Counted from the stretch's first letter, positions 51,988-61,232 are shown. The stretch is DNA of 64,000 nucleotides from Salinibacter altiplanensis (GCF_002894645.1 NZ_NCQY01000020.1:533183-597182); one strand, 5' to 3'. Numbers and translations: made by a program. The notes: a model not told the origin generated them from the letters alone.

Positions 51988-52962
51988 ATGGGCTTTCTCG
52001 ACACGTTTACGAACTGGAACGACGACGATGAGCAGGAAAAGCTGGAGGAGGGGCTCGACAAGACCCGCGACAGCTTCTTTGGCAAGCTCGACCGCATGGT
52101 GCGGGGCAAAGACACGATCGACGCCGAGGTGCTCGATGAGCTCGAAGAGGTCCTGATCACCAGCGACGTGGGGGTGGACACCACGCTCGACATCATCGAC
52201 CACATTAAGGCTCGGGTGGAGCGGGACCAGTACGTGTCGGCCCAAGAGCTGGACGGACTGATCCGGGACGAAATTGCGAAGCTCATGCTGGAGGGAGCCG
52301 AGGAGCGTCCGGCCGACTTCACCGCGCCACTCCCCAACCAGCCCCATGTCATCATGGTGGTGGGCGTGAATGGGGTGGGCAAGACGACCACCATCGGCAA
52401 GATGGCCCACAAATATCGCCGGGCGGGCAAGAGTGTGCTGATGGGGGCGGGGGACACCTTCCGGGCGGCCGCCATCGAGCAGTTGGAGGTGTGGGCCGAC
52501 CGGGCGGAGGTGCCCCTCATCAAGCAGGCCCATGGCGCGGACCCGGCGGCGGTGGCGTACGACACGATTGAGGCCGCCGAGGCACGGGGCGCGGACGTGG
52601 CCATCGTCGACACGGCGGGGCGGCTCCACACGAAGGGCGGGCTCATGGACGAGCTCGCCAAGATGAAGCGGGTGATGGGACGCAAAATTCCGGACGCGCC
52701 CCACGAGGTGCTGCTCGTGCTCGACGCGTCGACCGGACAAAATGCCCTCCGACAGGCCGAGGAGTTCATCGACAGCGTAGACGTAACGGACCTGGCGCTG
52801 ACCAAGCTCGACGGAACGGCGAAGGGAGGGATTGTGATCGGGGTCTCGCACCAGTTTCAGGTGCCGGTCAAGTACATCGGGGTGGGGGAAGAGATCGACG
52901 ACCTGCAGGTGTTTGACCGCAAGGGGTTTGTGCAGGGGCTGTTCAAAGGCGTTGAAGGGTGA
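51988..52962 (+). CDS. ftsY: Signal recognition particle receptor FtsY
   Basis: 324 residues. SRP-type GTPase that docks SRP-ribosome complexes at the membrane. The N domain (about 10-110) is followed by the G domain: G1 GVNGVGKTTT at 126-135, DTFRAAAIEQL (insertion box start), G3 DTAGR, TKLDGTAKGG (G4/G5), and the family end YIGVGEEIDDLQVFD. The long acidic A domain of E. coli FtsY is absent, as in many bacteria, although the first 40 residues are acidic. Its TGA stop lies within a run of AACGTT-type repeats. Confidence 0.96.
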   Translation: MGFLDTFTNWNDDDEQEKLEEGLDKTRDSFFGKLDRMVRGKDTIDAEVLDELEEVLITSDVGVDTTLDIIDHIKARVERDQYVSAQELDGLIRDEIAKLMLEGAEERPADFTAPLPNQPHVIMVVGVNGVGKTTTIGKMAHKYRRAGKSVLMGAGDTFRAAAIEQLEVWADRAEVPLIKQAHGADPAAVAYDTIEAAEARGADVAIVDTAGRLHTKGGLMDELAKMKRVMGRKIPDAPHEVLLVLDASTGQNALRQAEEFIDSVDVTDLALTKLDGTAKGGIVIGVSHQFQVPVKYIGVGEEIDDLQVFDRKGFVQGLFKGVEG

Positions 52963-52983
52963 ACGTTGGAACGTTGAACGTTC
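52960..52983. repeat. AACGTTG-type short repeat at the ftsY stop codon
   Basis: TGAACGTTGGAACGTTGAACGTTC contains three AACGTT units and is nearly self-complementary. The core TGAACGTTGA also occurs at 18165-18174 (after the VWA gene) and inverted at 22640-22649 (after ccmB). It may work as a weak hairpin in 3' ends. Confidence 0.6.
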
Positions 52984-53057
52984 TGCCCCTGACCGATGTC
53001 TGATCCCTTTTCCCGTGCCCATTTCATTGTCAAACGCACCAACGGTCCAACGCAAAC

Positions 53058-53981
53058 ATGAGAGTCCTTTTTATGGGCACGCCGGAATTCGCGGTGCCCT
53101 CGCTTACGGCCCTCGTTGACGCCGGGTACAGCCCCGAAGCCGTGGCCACCGGGCCCGATCGGCCGCGGGGGCGTGGGCAAGAGGTGACGCCAACCCCGGT
53201 AAAGTCCGCGGCGGAGGCGGCGGGCATCGACCGCATTCTCCAGCCGGAAGACGTGACCGATCCGGACTTTGCCGCTGAGGTGTCGGCGCTGGCGCCCGAC
53301 GTCATCGCGGTGGTGGCCTACAAGATTCTTCCGCCCGAGGTCTTCACGGCGGCCCGCGAGGGGGCCTTCAACCTGCACGGGTCGTTGCTGCCGAAGTACC
53401 GCGGCGCCGCGCCCATCAACCACGCCATCATGCAGGGCGAGAGTGAGACCGGCGTTACGACCTTCTTTCTGGAGCCGTCTGTGGACACGGGCGATGTTAT
53501 CCTGCAGAAGAAGATGTCGATTGGGCCTGCCGAGACCGCCGGGGAGGTGCACGACCGAATGGCTGAGCTCGGGGCCGAGGCGGTGGTGGCGACGGTCCGT
53601 CAGATCGACGAGGGCACCGTTGAGACGCGCCCGCAGGACGACGACGCGGCCACGCCGGCCCCCAAGATCCACGACGACGACGGCACGGTCCCGTGGCCCA
53701 GGTCGGCCGAGGCCGTGCACAATCACGTCCGTGGGCTGTCTCCCTACCCGGGGGCGTGGACCCTGCACGACGACACGCGCCTCAAGCTATACCGCACGCG
53801 GCGGGCGGAGGGCACGGGAGCCCCCGGCACGGTGCTCGACGCCGACGGACGCCTGCTCGTGGCCTGCGGCTCCGGGGCGGTGGAGGTGGTCACGCTGCAG
53901 CAGCCCGGGCGGAAGCGCCTCGATGCTGTCGACTTCCTGAACGGCTATTCCCTGTCGGAAGGCGACCGCCTGGGCGAGTGA
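53058..53981 (+). CDS. fmt: Methionyl-tRNA formyltransferase
   Basis: 307 residues. Formylates the initiator Met-tRNA using 10-formyl-tetrahydrofolate. MRVLFMGTPEFAVPSL is the family N-terminus; NLHGSLLPKYRGAAPINHAI is the folate-binding/catalytic block, and TGVTTFFLEPSVDTGDVI completes the active site with its Asp. The C-terminal tRNA-binding domain is present (VRGLSPYPGAW; KLYRTRRA) through to the end. No def (deformylase) gene is adjacent. Length is normal for the family. Confidence 0.96.
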   Translation: MRVLFMGTPEFAVPSLTALVDAGYSPEAVATGPDRPRGRGQEVTPTPVKSAAEAAGIDRILQPEDVTDPDFAAEVSALAPDVIAVVAYKILPPEVFTAAREGAFNLHGSLLPKYRGAAPINHAIMQGESETGVTTFFLEPSVDTGDVILQKKMSIGPAETAGEVHDRMAELGAEAVVATVRQIDEGTVETRPQDDDAATPAPKIHDDDGTVPWPRSAEAVHNHVRGLSPYPGAWTLHDDTRLKLYRTRRAEGTGAPGTVLDADGRLLVACGSGAVEVVTLQQPGRKRLDAVDFLNGYSLSEGDRLGE

Positions 53982-54136
53982 TTCCGCCCCAAGAGAATCC
54001 CGATATGTAGCGGATCGGAAAACGCGCCGGATGGCTTCGACATTGCAGAGATGGAGGGACGCGAAGAGAGAGGGATGGGAAGCGCAGGTGCGTCCCCCCA
54101 TCTCCGACGCCCACACGCACTTACGCACATACGAAA

Positions 54137-55132
54137 ATGCCCGAACGCGACCTTTCTGAAATCGAGGACCGCATCGCGGCCGAGAGTGCGTTCGTAGAAG
54201 ACCTGCTGGAGGAGATGAGCCGGGTGGTGGTGGGGCAGCGGTACATGATCGAACGGCTCCTGATTGGCCTTCTGGCCGACGGGCACGTGCTGCTGGAGGG
54301 GGTGCCCGGCCTCGCGAAGACCCTCACCGTGCGCACCCTCTCCGACGCTATCGGGACGGACTTTCAACGCATCCAGTTTACGCCGGACCTGCTCCCGGCC
54401 GACCTCCTCGGCACCCAGATCTACGACCAGGAGACCGGCTCCTTCTCCATCAACAAGGGGCCGATTTTCACCAATGTCATTCTGGCCGACGAGATCAACC
54501 GCTCGCCCGCCAAGGTGCAGAGTGCGCTCCTGGAGAGCATGCAGGAGCGGCAGGTTACCATTGGCGAAACGACGTTTCCGCTCGACGACCTGTTTCTGGT
54601 GCTCGCGACCCAGAACCCGATTGAGCAGGAGGGCACCTACCCGCTCCCCGAAGCGCAGGTGGACCGGTTCATGCTCAAAATCAATGTGACGTATCCGACG
54701 GGGGAGGAGGAGCTGGAGATTATGCGGCGCATGGCGCAGACCGACGCGTCGCCCTCCGTGGAGGCCGTCGCCAGCCCACGGCAAATCCTCCGGGCGCGCG
54801 CAGTGATCAACGACCTTTACATCGACGAGCGGCTGGAGCAGTACATCGTGAACCTCGTCCTGGCGTCCCGCGACCCGGAGGCGCACGGGCTCGGGGAGAT
54901 GGCGCCGCTGCTGGAGTACGGGGCGTCGCCGCGGGCCAGCATCAACCTGAACCTTGCCGCCCGGGCCCATGCGTTCCTTCGCCACCGTGCCTACGTGACC
55001 CCCGAGGACGTACGGGCGGTGGCCACGGACGTGATGCAGCACCGGCTCGTGATTACATATGAGGCGGAGGCCGAGCAGGTCGCCGCCGCAGACCTCGTCG
55101 ACCGCATCCTGGGCAGCGTGGAAGTGCCCTAA
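54137..55132 (+). CDS. MoxR-family AAA+ ATPase
   Basis: 331 residues. Walker A region EGVPGLAKTLTVR (GxPGxAKT form used by MoxR), Walker B NVILADEINRSPAKVQSALLESMQE, and sensor 1 VLATQNPIEQEGTYPLPEAQVDRF are all intact, followed by the C-terminal lid (SPRASINLNLAARAHAFLRHRAYVTPEDVRA). MoxR ATPases act as chaperones in activating metalloenzymes or membrane complexes, usually with VWA and DUF58 proteins next door. Here the next gene is hprK, so the usual partners are missing. The VWA protein at 17046 is a possible unlinked partner. Confidence 0.93.
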   Translation: MPERDLSEIEDRIAAESAFVEDLLEEMSRVVVGQRYMIERLLIGLLADGHVLLEGVPGLAKTLTVRTLSDAIGTDFQRIQFTPDLLPADLLGTQIYDQETGSFSINKGPIFTNVILADEINRSPAKVQSALLESMQERQVTIGETTFPLDDLFLVLATQNPIEQEGTYPLPEAQVDRFMLKINVTYPTGEEELEIMRRMAQTDASPSVEAVASPRQILRARAVINDLYIDERLEQYIVNLVLASRDPEAHGLGEMAPLLEYGASPRASINLNLAARAHAFLRHRAYVTPEDVRAVATDVMQHRLVITYEAEAEQVAAADLVDRILGSVEVP

Positions 55133-55169
55133 CGCGGATGTTCGTTCCGATCGCCCCCTCTGTCCCGCC

Positions 55170-56186
55170 ATGGACCGCCCCCGGACCTTTCAGAAAGAGT
55201 CGATCACGGTTGCCTTCATGGTCCGCCAACTGCGCGAGACCGTGGGGGTGGAGGTGACACCGGCCAACGACGCGGTGGACGCCGCCGAGCGGTCGGTGAC
55301 CGAGAGCACCCTCCATCGTCCCGGCCTCGCCCTCACCGGGTACGTTGACCTCTTTACTCACCAGCGCGTTCAGATTCTCGGCAACACCGAGACGCGGTAC
55401 CTCCGCCAGCTCGACGCCGCCGATCGGCGGGCTGCGTTCGGGCACCTGACGCAGTTTTCAGTGCCCTGCATCGTGCTCACGGATGGGAATGAGGTGGACG
55501 CGTCGCTCGTAGACATGGCGACGGAGGCGGGCATTCCCGTGTACCGCACCCCACTGCCCACGGTGCAATTCATGTCGTCGCTCCGCAACTTCCTGGCGGA
55601 TCAGTTTGCGCTCCAGCGGGCCGTCCATGGCTCCCTCGTCGACGTCTACGGCATCGGCCTCCTCCTGATCGGCCCGCCCGGCATCGGAAAGAGCGAGGTG
55701 GCCCTGGACCTGGTGGAACGGGGGCACCGCCTCGTGGCCGACGACGTGGTGATTGCGACCCAGCGGGACGAATCGATTCTGATGGGGGCGGGCACCGACC
55801 TCGTACAACACTTCATGGAGGTGCGGGGGCTGGGCCTCGTGGACATTCGGTCCATGTTTGGCATCCGGTCGATCCGCTTCCAAAAGCGCATCGAGATTGT
55901 CGTTCACATGGAGCTCTGGGATGAAGAGAAGGAATACACCCGGATCAACATGGTAAAAGATACCCATGAGATCCTGGGGGTGGACCTGCCGATGGTGCGG
56001 GTGCCCATCACGCCGGGCAAGAACATCACGGTGATTTGCGAGGTGATCGCCACGAACTATCTGCTGCGCCATTACGGGCACGATCCGGCAGAGGTGTTTA
56101 CCGAGCGGCTTCGAAATCGCATCCAGCAGGAGGGCCCGCCCGCCCCGCGGCGGGGCATCGAGTACTTCGAACGAGACTACGAGTAG
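55170..56186 (+). CDS. hprK: HPr kinase/phosphorylase
   Basis: 338 residues from ATG 55170 (MDRPRTFQKESITVAFMVRQL); upstream in-frame codons overlap moxR. Bifunctional Ser kinase/phosphorylase of HPr-type proteins. Catalytic His153 in VHGSLVDVYGIGLLLIG, P-loop GPPGIGKS at 168-175, ADDVV with the metal-binding Asp, and the signature MEVRGLGLVDIRSMFG are present. The N-terminal domain is complete. In Bacteroidota HprK exists without a full sugar PTS, so the target may be an HPr-like regulator. No hpr or PTS gene lies in the window. It starts 37 bp after moxR. Confidence 0.94.
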   Translation: MDRPRTFQKESITVAFMVRQLRETVGVEVTPANDAVDAAERSVTESTLHRPGLALTGYVDLFTHQRVQILGNTETRYLRQLDAADRRAAFGHLTQFSVPCIVLTDGNEVDASLVDMATEAGIPVYRTPLPTVQFMSSLRNFLADQFALQRAVHGSLVDVYGIGLLLIGPPGIGKSEVALDLVERGHRLVADDVVIATQRDESILMGAGTDLVQHFMEVRGLGLVDIRSMFGIRSIRFQKRIEIVVHMELWDEEKEYTRINMVKDTHEILGVDLPMVRVPITPGKNITVICEVIATNYLLRHYGHDPAEVFTERLRNRIQQEGPPAPRRGIEYFERDYE

Positions 56187-56532
56187 AGGGGCGACGACAA
56201 AAAGACTCTTTTGGAGGAGGGTTCGGCATGACCATTGCACCTATAGTTCCCCCGGTCTCATCGCAGCGAGGGCTGGGCCATTTTTTCCATTCTGGCACAG
56301 GGTCCCGTCAAAGGGGGGCCCGTGACTGGGTCGAATCAAGATCCGATGGGTCTACCTGCTCTGGTTGACAGACATGCTCCATCCCGCTATGTTTGCAGAC
56401 GATTGTGCCAAAATGTACAAAAAGCACGTCCTGCTCCGGACGTGCCTGCGCTCAGATGAGGCACCCGGGCCGGACGCCTCCTTGCCGTCCTGGCACCCGC
56501 TCCCCCACCGGACTTGACGAAGCGTCGCTGCC
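56187..56532. other. Intergenic region between hprK and the M23 peptidase gene
   Basis: 346 bp without a plausible gene. Contains the promoter listed at 56365. The left half is ordinary in composition, with a short GC-poor patch around 56195-56215. No good terminator is seen after hprK. Confidence 0.55.
56365..56393 (+). promoter_or_regulatory. Sigma-70-type promoter for the M23 peptidase gene
   Basis: TTGACA at 56365-56370, 17-bp spacer, TATGTT at 56388-56393. This is the best promoter match in the window. The leader to the ATG at 56533 would be about 130 nt. Confidence 0.6.
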
Positions 56533-57540
56533 ATGGACCGAGAACGAACATACGTGTACGACCCGGAAACCTGCTCCTTCAAGCAGGTTGAGACGACCTG
56601 GGCCGACTGGGCGGCTCGTGCCGGACAGATCGTAGGGCTTGCTGTGGTTCTTACAGGCCTCCTTTTCTGGGGGGTTGATCAGCAGTGGATCGCCTCGCCC
56701 AGCGAAAAGACGCTCCGGGTTGAGAATACGGCCCTTGAGCAACAACTCGACCGCGTCAATGGCCGAATGACGACGCTGTCTGACCGGCTCGATACGTTGG
56801 CACGGAAGGACCGCACGCTCTACCGGCGGTTGTTCCAGATGGAACCGATCTCCGAGGACGTGCGGCAGGTCGGAGTCGGGGGCGCCGATCCGTACCGGCA
56901 GTTTGACGACGTGGGGGCGGATACGGAGGCGCTCTTGAAGAAGACGGCTCAGCAGCTCGACAAGCTGGAGCGTCAGATGAGCCTCCAAAAGTCGAGCTAT
57001 CGGGAGCTCTACGACGTGGCGAAGGAGCGTCAGGACCGGCTCCGTCAGCTTCCCGCCATCCGCCCGGCCAACGGACGCATCGTCTCCAACTACGGAATGC
57101 GCGAGCACCCCATTCTGGGGGTCCGCAAGATGCACGAGGGGATTGACTTCCTTCTGAAGCGCGGGACGCCCGTCATGGCAACGGCCGAAGGAACGGTGCA
57201 GCGGGCCGAACAAAATCCGAGCTACGGGAAGGTCATCGAACTCAAGCACCCGGAGTCGGAGCACATGACCCTGTACGCGCACCTGTCCGAGATTCCGGAC
57301 AAGATCTATCGTGGGGCGGAGGTGCAACGGGGAGACACCATCGGGTACAGTGGCAACTCGGGATTGTCGACCGGTCCTCATCTCCACTACGAAGTTCATC
57401 GGCTCGATGGGGCGGCCCTCAACCCCATGCAGTTCCTGATGCCGGACATGAGTCCGGAAAGCTACCGCACGCTCGAAGAACGGACCCAGCAGTACCGGGC
57501 AAGCGCGAGCCAGGGCCCCTCCTCCGCGTCGGCACGCTGA
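56533..57540 (+). CDS. Membrane-anchored M23 family peptidoglycan endopeptidase
   Basis: 335 residues. One N-terminal transmembrane helix (about 32-50), then a coiled coil (about 58-85 with LRVENTALEQQLDRVNGRMTTLSDRLDTL, and a second at about 130-175), then the LytM/M23 domain. GIVSNYGMREHP-type start (GRIVSNYGMREHPI), zinc ligands in MHEGIDF (HxxxD) and HLHYEV (HxH) are present, so it should be active. M23 enzymes cut peptide cross-links of the wall; the coiled-coil/LytM layout resembles DipM, EnvC or MepM types, which act in division or elongation. C-terminal tail is Ser/Ala-rich. Confidence 0.92.
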   Translation: MDRERTYVYDPETCSFKQVETTWADWAARAGQIVGLAVVLTGLLFWGVDQQWIASPSEKTLRVENTALEQQLDRVNGRMTTLSDRLDTLARKDRTLYRRLFQMEPISEDVRQVGVGGADPYRQFDDVGADTEALLKKTAQQLDKLERQMSLQKSSYRELYDVAKERQDRLRQLPAIRPANGRIVSNYGMREHPILGVRKMHEGIDFLLKRGTPVMATAEGTVQRAEQNPSYGKVIELKHPESEHMTLYAHLSEIPDKIYRGAEVQRGDTIGYSGNSGLSTGPHLHYEVHRLDGAALNPMQFLMPDMSPESYRTLEERTQQYRASASQGPSSASAR

Positions 57541-57656
57541 GCGGGCACTGGGCGAAACGAAACGTGTCCGGGCGCGTCCGGCACTGTCCGTGCACTGGGG
57601 CGTTGTCTCCCTCCCCACGCGGGCTTTTTCCCGGACTTCCCGATTGCCGTTGCTTC

Positions 57657-60230
57657 ATGCAGACGCGCTTCCCACTGATCGTTTGGACCATCGCCGGGCC
57701 GCGCGCGAGCATCATGGGGGGATTGCTAGTGGGGGGGCTGCTTCTGGTCGGAACGGCCCAGTCTGTCCCGGCTGCTCAGGCGGAGGAGACCATGGGCGCG
57801 GCGGCGGATACCACCGCTCCGGTCGTCCGCGCGGTCGCGATTCAGGGCAACCACCAGTTCTCGTCCGGGGCCCTGAAGGAAAACATACGCACCCAGCCCA
57901 ATCGACGCATCCTGGGCGTTCCGGGCCTCACGTGGTGGCGCTGGGTGCACCGGCTCGGAAGCGCCGACTGGATGTGGGAGCGCCTGGGGACGGCCCTCCG
58001 GTCGGGGGGCGAACCGCCCGCCTACATCGACTCGACCACAGTGGGGGCCGACGCCGAGCGCCTGGAGTTGTTTTACCACCAGCGTGGGTTTCGGGACGCC
58101 GAGGTGTCGTACCGGGTCGAGCCTCGGCCACAAGACAATCGCGTGCGGGTGGTCTTCGAGGTGACACCGGGCCCGGCCACGTATCTCCGACGCGTTCAGT
58201 ATGCGGGGCTCGATTCGTTGCGGGCGGTTCAGAAGCGGCGCTTCCTGGAAGAGACGGTCTTCGAGGGAGCGCCTGTCTCAATGGAAGACACGTTGCGCCT
58301 GCGGACGCAGGGGCAGCGCTACCGGGAGCCGAAGCTTCTCGAAGAACGCCGGCGCCTCTTGGCCTTCCTGCAGAACGAGGGCTACGCCGGAGTGAGCCGC
58401 GATTCCGTGCGGGCGGTGGTGTACCGGGCGGCGCCCGACTCGTTTGATGTGACGTTCCGCGTGCGGACGGGGCCGCGCTACCGATTTGGGGACGTGCACT
58501 TCGTGGCCACAGGGCCGGAAGAGGCTCCGCCCCGCTCCGACACGCTCGCGGTGGCGGGGGATACGACCGGGGGACAAACGCCCCGGGTGATGTCCCGGAT
58601 CGAAGACGATCGACGCCTCGATCCGGGCGTCGTGCGCCGTAGTCTCCGGTTTGCGCCGGGGGCGTACTACGACCAGTCGGCCGTTCAGGCCACGAAGCGA
58701 CGCCTCGACGGCACGGGGGTCTTCGCCTTCACCAATCTGTCCCCCCAGTACGACGCCGCCCGCAGTGACACGACGGGGAACCCGTATCTTCCCCTCCGGA
58801 TCGACGCACAGACCCGGCAGCGGCACCAGCTCCAGGCGGAGACCTTTGCGCTCCAGCGTGAGTCGGTGGGGGCGACCGAGGCCGGGGTGCGACTCAATGA
58901 GTTTGGGGTGGGACTGAGCGGCACGTACGAGAACGTAAACGCCTTTGGGGGGGGAGAGACATTCCGGTTCCGCACGTCGGCCTCCGTGGCGACAGGTCTC
59001 GACTCGCTCCTCGTGAGCTCGAACCAATTCGAGGGCAGTGCGTCCCTTGTGCTTCCGTACCTCATCCGTCCGTTCCAGTCGCTCGACCGGACGCTCGACC
59101 TCTCGGACACGCGCACACGCGTCTCGCTCACGGGCCTGACGGCTCTCCGAAGCGACCTCGGGCTGCGAATTCGGAGCCGTGTGAACGCACGCTTGCGGCT
59201 GGAGATGGACCACACGCCGACCCAGTCCTCGCTGGTCGACGTCATGGACCTGAGCCTGAGCAACCCAGACACCCTCGACCAGTTCAGCCAGAAATTCCTG
59301 CGGCGCGTGTTTGGGCGCAGGGGGGAGAATCTACAGGATCCGGTGCAGCGGCAGCAAATCCTGGAGGACTACACGCAGCCCCAGGTGAATACCGCCCTCC
59401 GGTATACGTTTCGGGACGCTACGGCGGGACCGATGCGGCGGCGAAGCGGGCACATCTACGAGGCGTCCGGAGAGGTGGGGAATACGATTCCGCTCCTGCT
59501 GGACCGGTTCGTGTTTGGGTCCGGCACGCTGGACTACTCCTTGCCCAGTCTCTTCGGGGGGGCGGATGGAGCGACGGGGCGGCTGCTCTACCGGCCCTAT
59601 CTTCGGGCGTCGGTAGACCTGCGGCGGTACGTGCCCTTGGGCGCGGGCACGACGCTTGGGCTCAAATTCTTCGGCGGGTGGGCCCATCCCACGGCGGGGC
59701 CGACGGTGGTGCCGTTCGACCGACGCTTCTTCAGTGGGGGAGCAAACAGCGTCCGTGGATGGCGGCTCCGCGAGCTGGGGCCGGGGGAGGGACTGCCGGT
59801 GGACACCACGACGTCGGTGCCGGCCAGCCCCTCGAACATTCTGGGGGGAGACGTGAAGCTGGAGTCGAGCATCGAATTGCGGACGACACTCCTTCAAAGC
59901 CTACTGGCGGCCCGATGGGTGGGGGCCACGTTCCTGGATGTGGGCAACGTGTGGTTTGGCCCACGCAACCGTGGCTTCGGGCGTGTGGAAGATGAGCGGG
60001 ACGCGACGGCCTCTCTGCGCGACGGCCGCGACGGCCGGTTTGAGGGGCCCGAGGCACTGCTTGACGTTGGGATTGGGGGTGGGGGGGGACTGCGCCTAGA
60101 GTGGCAGTACCTCATCGTCCGACTCGACCTTGCCTACCGCCTGCACGATCCCTCGCCCCGAAACGACGACGTGTTCGGGGACAACTTCAGCGGTCCGCTC
60201 TTGCACTTCGGCATCGGCCACTCCTTCTGA
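57657..60230 (+). CDS. Omp85 family outer-membrane protein, TamA/TamL-like
   Basis: About 857 residues from ATG 57657; the open frame starts at 57564 but the extra 31 residues precede the signal peptide. N-terminal POTRA region: VRAVAIQGNHQFSSGALKENIRT, followed by NRRILGVPGLTWWRW and SGGEPPAYIDSTTVGADAERLELFYHQRGFRDAEVSY. This wording is typical of the TamL (TamA-like) group of Bacteroidota. The C-terminal barrel carries the Omp85 signature FDRRFFSGGANSVRGWRLRELG and ends HFGIGHSF. No lipobox is seen, so it would not be a lipoprotein as some TamL are. No tamB gene is adjacent. Role: outer-membrane protein or lipid assembly. Its TGA stop overlaps the start of the repeat element. Confidence 0.88.
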   Translation: MQTRFPLIVWTIAGPRASIMGGLLVGGLLLVGTAQSVPAAQAEETMGAAADTTAPVVRAVAIQGNHQFSSGALKENIRTQPNRRILGVPGLTWWRWVHRLGSADWMWERLGTALRSGGEPPAYIDSTTVGADAERLELFYHQRGFRDAEVSYRVEPRPQDNRVRVVFEVTPGPATYLRRVQYAGLDSLRAVQKRRFLEETVFEGAPVSMEDTLRLRTQGQRYREPKLLEERRRLLAFLQNEGYAGVSRDSVRAVVYRAAPDSFDVTFRVRTGPRYRFGDVHFVATGPEEAPPRSDTLAVAGDTTGGQTPRVMSRIEDDRRLDPGVVRRSLRFAPGAYYDQSAVQATKRRLDGTGVFAFTNLSPQYDAARSDTTGNPYLPLRIDAQTRQRHQLQAETFALQRESVGATEAGVRLNEFGVGLSGTYENVNAFGGGETFRFRTSASVATGLDSLLVSSNQFEGSASLVLPYLIRPFQSLDRTLDLSDTRTRVSLTGLTALRSDLGLRIRSRVNARLRLEMDHTPTQSSLVDVMDLSLSNPDTLDQFSQKFLRRVFGRRGENLQDPVQRQQILEDYTQPQVNTALRYTFRDATAGPMRRRSGHIYEASGEVGNTIPLLLDRFVFGSGTLDYSLPSLFGGADGATGRLLYRPYLRASVDLRRYVPLGAGTTLGLKFFGGWAHPTAGPTVVPFDRRFFSGGANSVRGWRLRELGPGEGLPVDTTTSVPASPSNILGGDVKLESSIELRTTLLQSLLAARWVGATFLDVGNVWFGPRNRGFGRVEDERDATASLRDGRDGRFEGPEALLDVGIGGGGGLRLEWQYLIVRLDLAYRLHDPSPRNDDVFGDNFSGPLLHFGIGHSF

Positions 60231-60410
60231 GAACCTGTTTTGATTTTGCATCGAATGGGGAGAGCGAGCATCGATGAGCCGACAATCGACGCATGGTCGA
60301 GGGCTGTCGTGGGGCGCCCTGAGCGCCAGCGAAGAAGTGCTTTCAGAGTGCTACTGCCCGAGACCGGATGCGATGTGCAGGCCTTCCCCGCCGCTCGTAT
60401 CCCCGACGGT
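60229..60410. repeat. Dispersed intergenic element, copy B (MITE-like)
   Basis: Starts in the stop codon of the Omp85 gene (TGAGAACCTGTTTTGATTTTG) and shares with copy A (24688-24852) the blocks CTGTTTTGATTTTG, GGGAGAGCGA, GCCCGAGACCGGATGCGATG and CAGGCC...GCCGCTCG. It is about 30 bp longer in the middle than copy A. It fills most of the gap (60231-60446) before the cyclic-nucleotide-binding gene. No protein of its own is recognised; the frame open from 60240 across it is not conserved. Confidence 0.65.
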
Positions 60411-60446
60411 TTGTTACACTTCTCGTCCGATTTGCACTCTGCGGCC

Positions 60447-61046
60447 ATGTCTTTCTTTCGTCCGCTTCTTCGGGCCGGCGCTCGACTGTACCGCTGGCTC
60501 TTTCGGCGCCGGCTGGATTCCCGCACGCGCGAGATCGCGGAGCGTCTCCGAAACGTGCCGGCCTTCAACCACCTCTCGTCGAGCGCCCTGTATGCGATGG
60601 CCGACGTGACACACCGGCGCACCTATCGACGTGGCGAGCCGCTGTACTACGAGGGCGACCCCGGACTCGGGCTGTACGTTGTGGAGGCCGGCCGGGTGCA
60701 GCTCGTGACAGACCGGGCGCCGGAGTCTGCCCGCGAGCTCCGGGTGGTCGAAACGGGGGAGATGATCGGCGGGCTGTCCCTGCTTGGGGACTTCCGGCGG
60801 CTCGAAACGGCCGAGACCACCGCGGAGACGCAGGTGTTGGGCTTCTTTCGGCCCGACCTCAAGAACGTCATGCGCCGCACTCCGAAGGCCGGCATGGAGA
60901 TCACGATGGCGCTCGCCCGGCACTTGGCGGCTCAGCACGTGGGGCTCATTCGGCGGTACGAAGAGCAGGCGGACGCCCGCACGGCACTCCGGGCCTACGC
61001 GGAGGCGGCCGCGGCGGTTGAGGAGGAGGGCCCGGCCGAAGTGTAA
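60447..61046 (+). CDS. Cyclic-nucleotide-binding-domain protein
   Basis: 199 residues from ATG 60447 (MSFFRPLLRAGARLYRWLFRRRL). An N-terminal basic, amphipathic segment is followed by a cNMP-binding fold (about 35-150): NVPAFNHLSSSALYAMADVTHRRTYRRGEPLYYEGDPGLGLYVVEAGRVQLV, then GEMIGGLSLLG, where the phosphate-binding cassette would have an Arg (in FRRLETAETTAE). There is no helix-turn-helix C-terminal domain, so it is not a CRP-type transcription factor; it may be a stand-alone sensor. Next to an ABC exporter (186-bp gap). Confidence 0.8.
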   Translation: MSFFRPLLRAGARLYRWLFRRRLDSRTREIAERLRNVPAFNHLSSSALYAMADVTHRRTYRRGEPLYYEGDPGLGLYVVEAGRVQLVTDRAPESARELRVVETGEMIGGLSLLGDFRRLETAETTAETQVLGFFRPDLKNVMRRTPKAGMEITMALARHLAAQHVGLIRRYEEQADARTALRAYAEAAAAVEEEGPAEV

Positions 61047-61232
61047 GGCCCCTGCTCCACCGTCGCTCGTGGGCAAGACACGGGGCGTCGCGGACGGGCG
61101 GCCTGTAATGATCGTGTCGGTCACGTCGCGGGCACGGCAAAGGGAGGGCTTCGGTCCTGGCACGGGGATCAGCCCTTTCGGCCCTTGCGTTGAGAACAGC
61201 GCGTATTTTCTGTCCAAAGCTCTGTCTCCGGG

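Noticed and set aside
60240-60446. Upstream extension of the cyclic-nucleotide-binding protein
   Set aside because: This stretch is the dispersed repeat element, shared at DNA level with a non-coding region at 24.7 kb.
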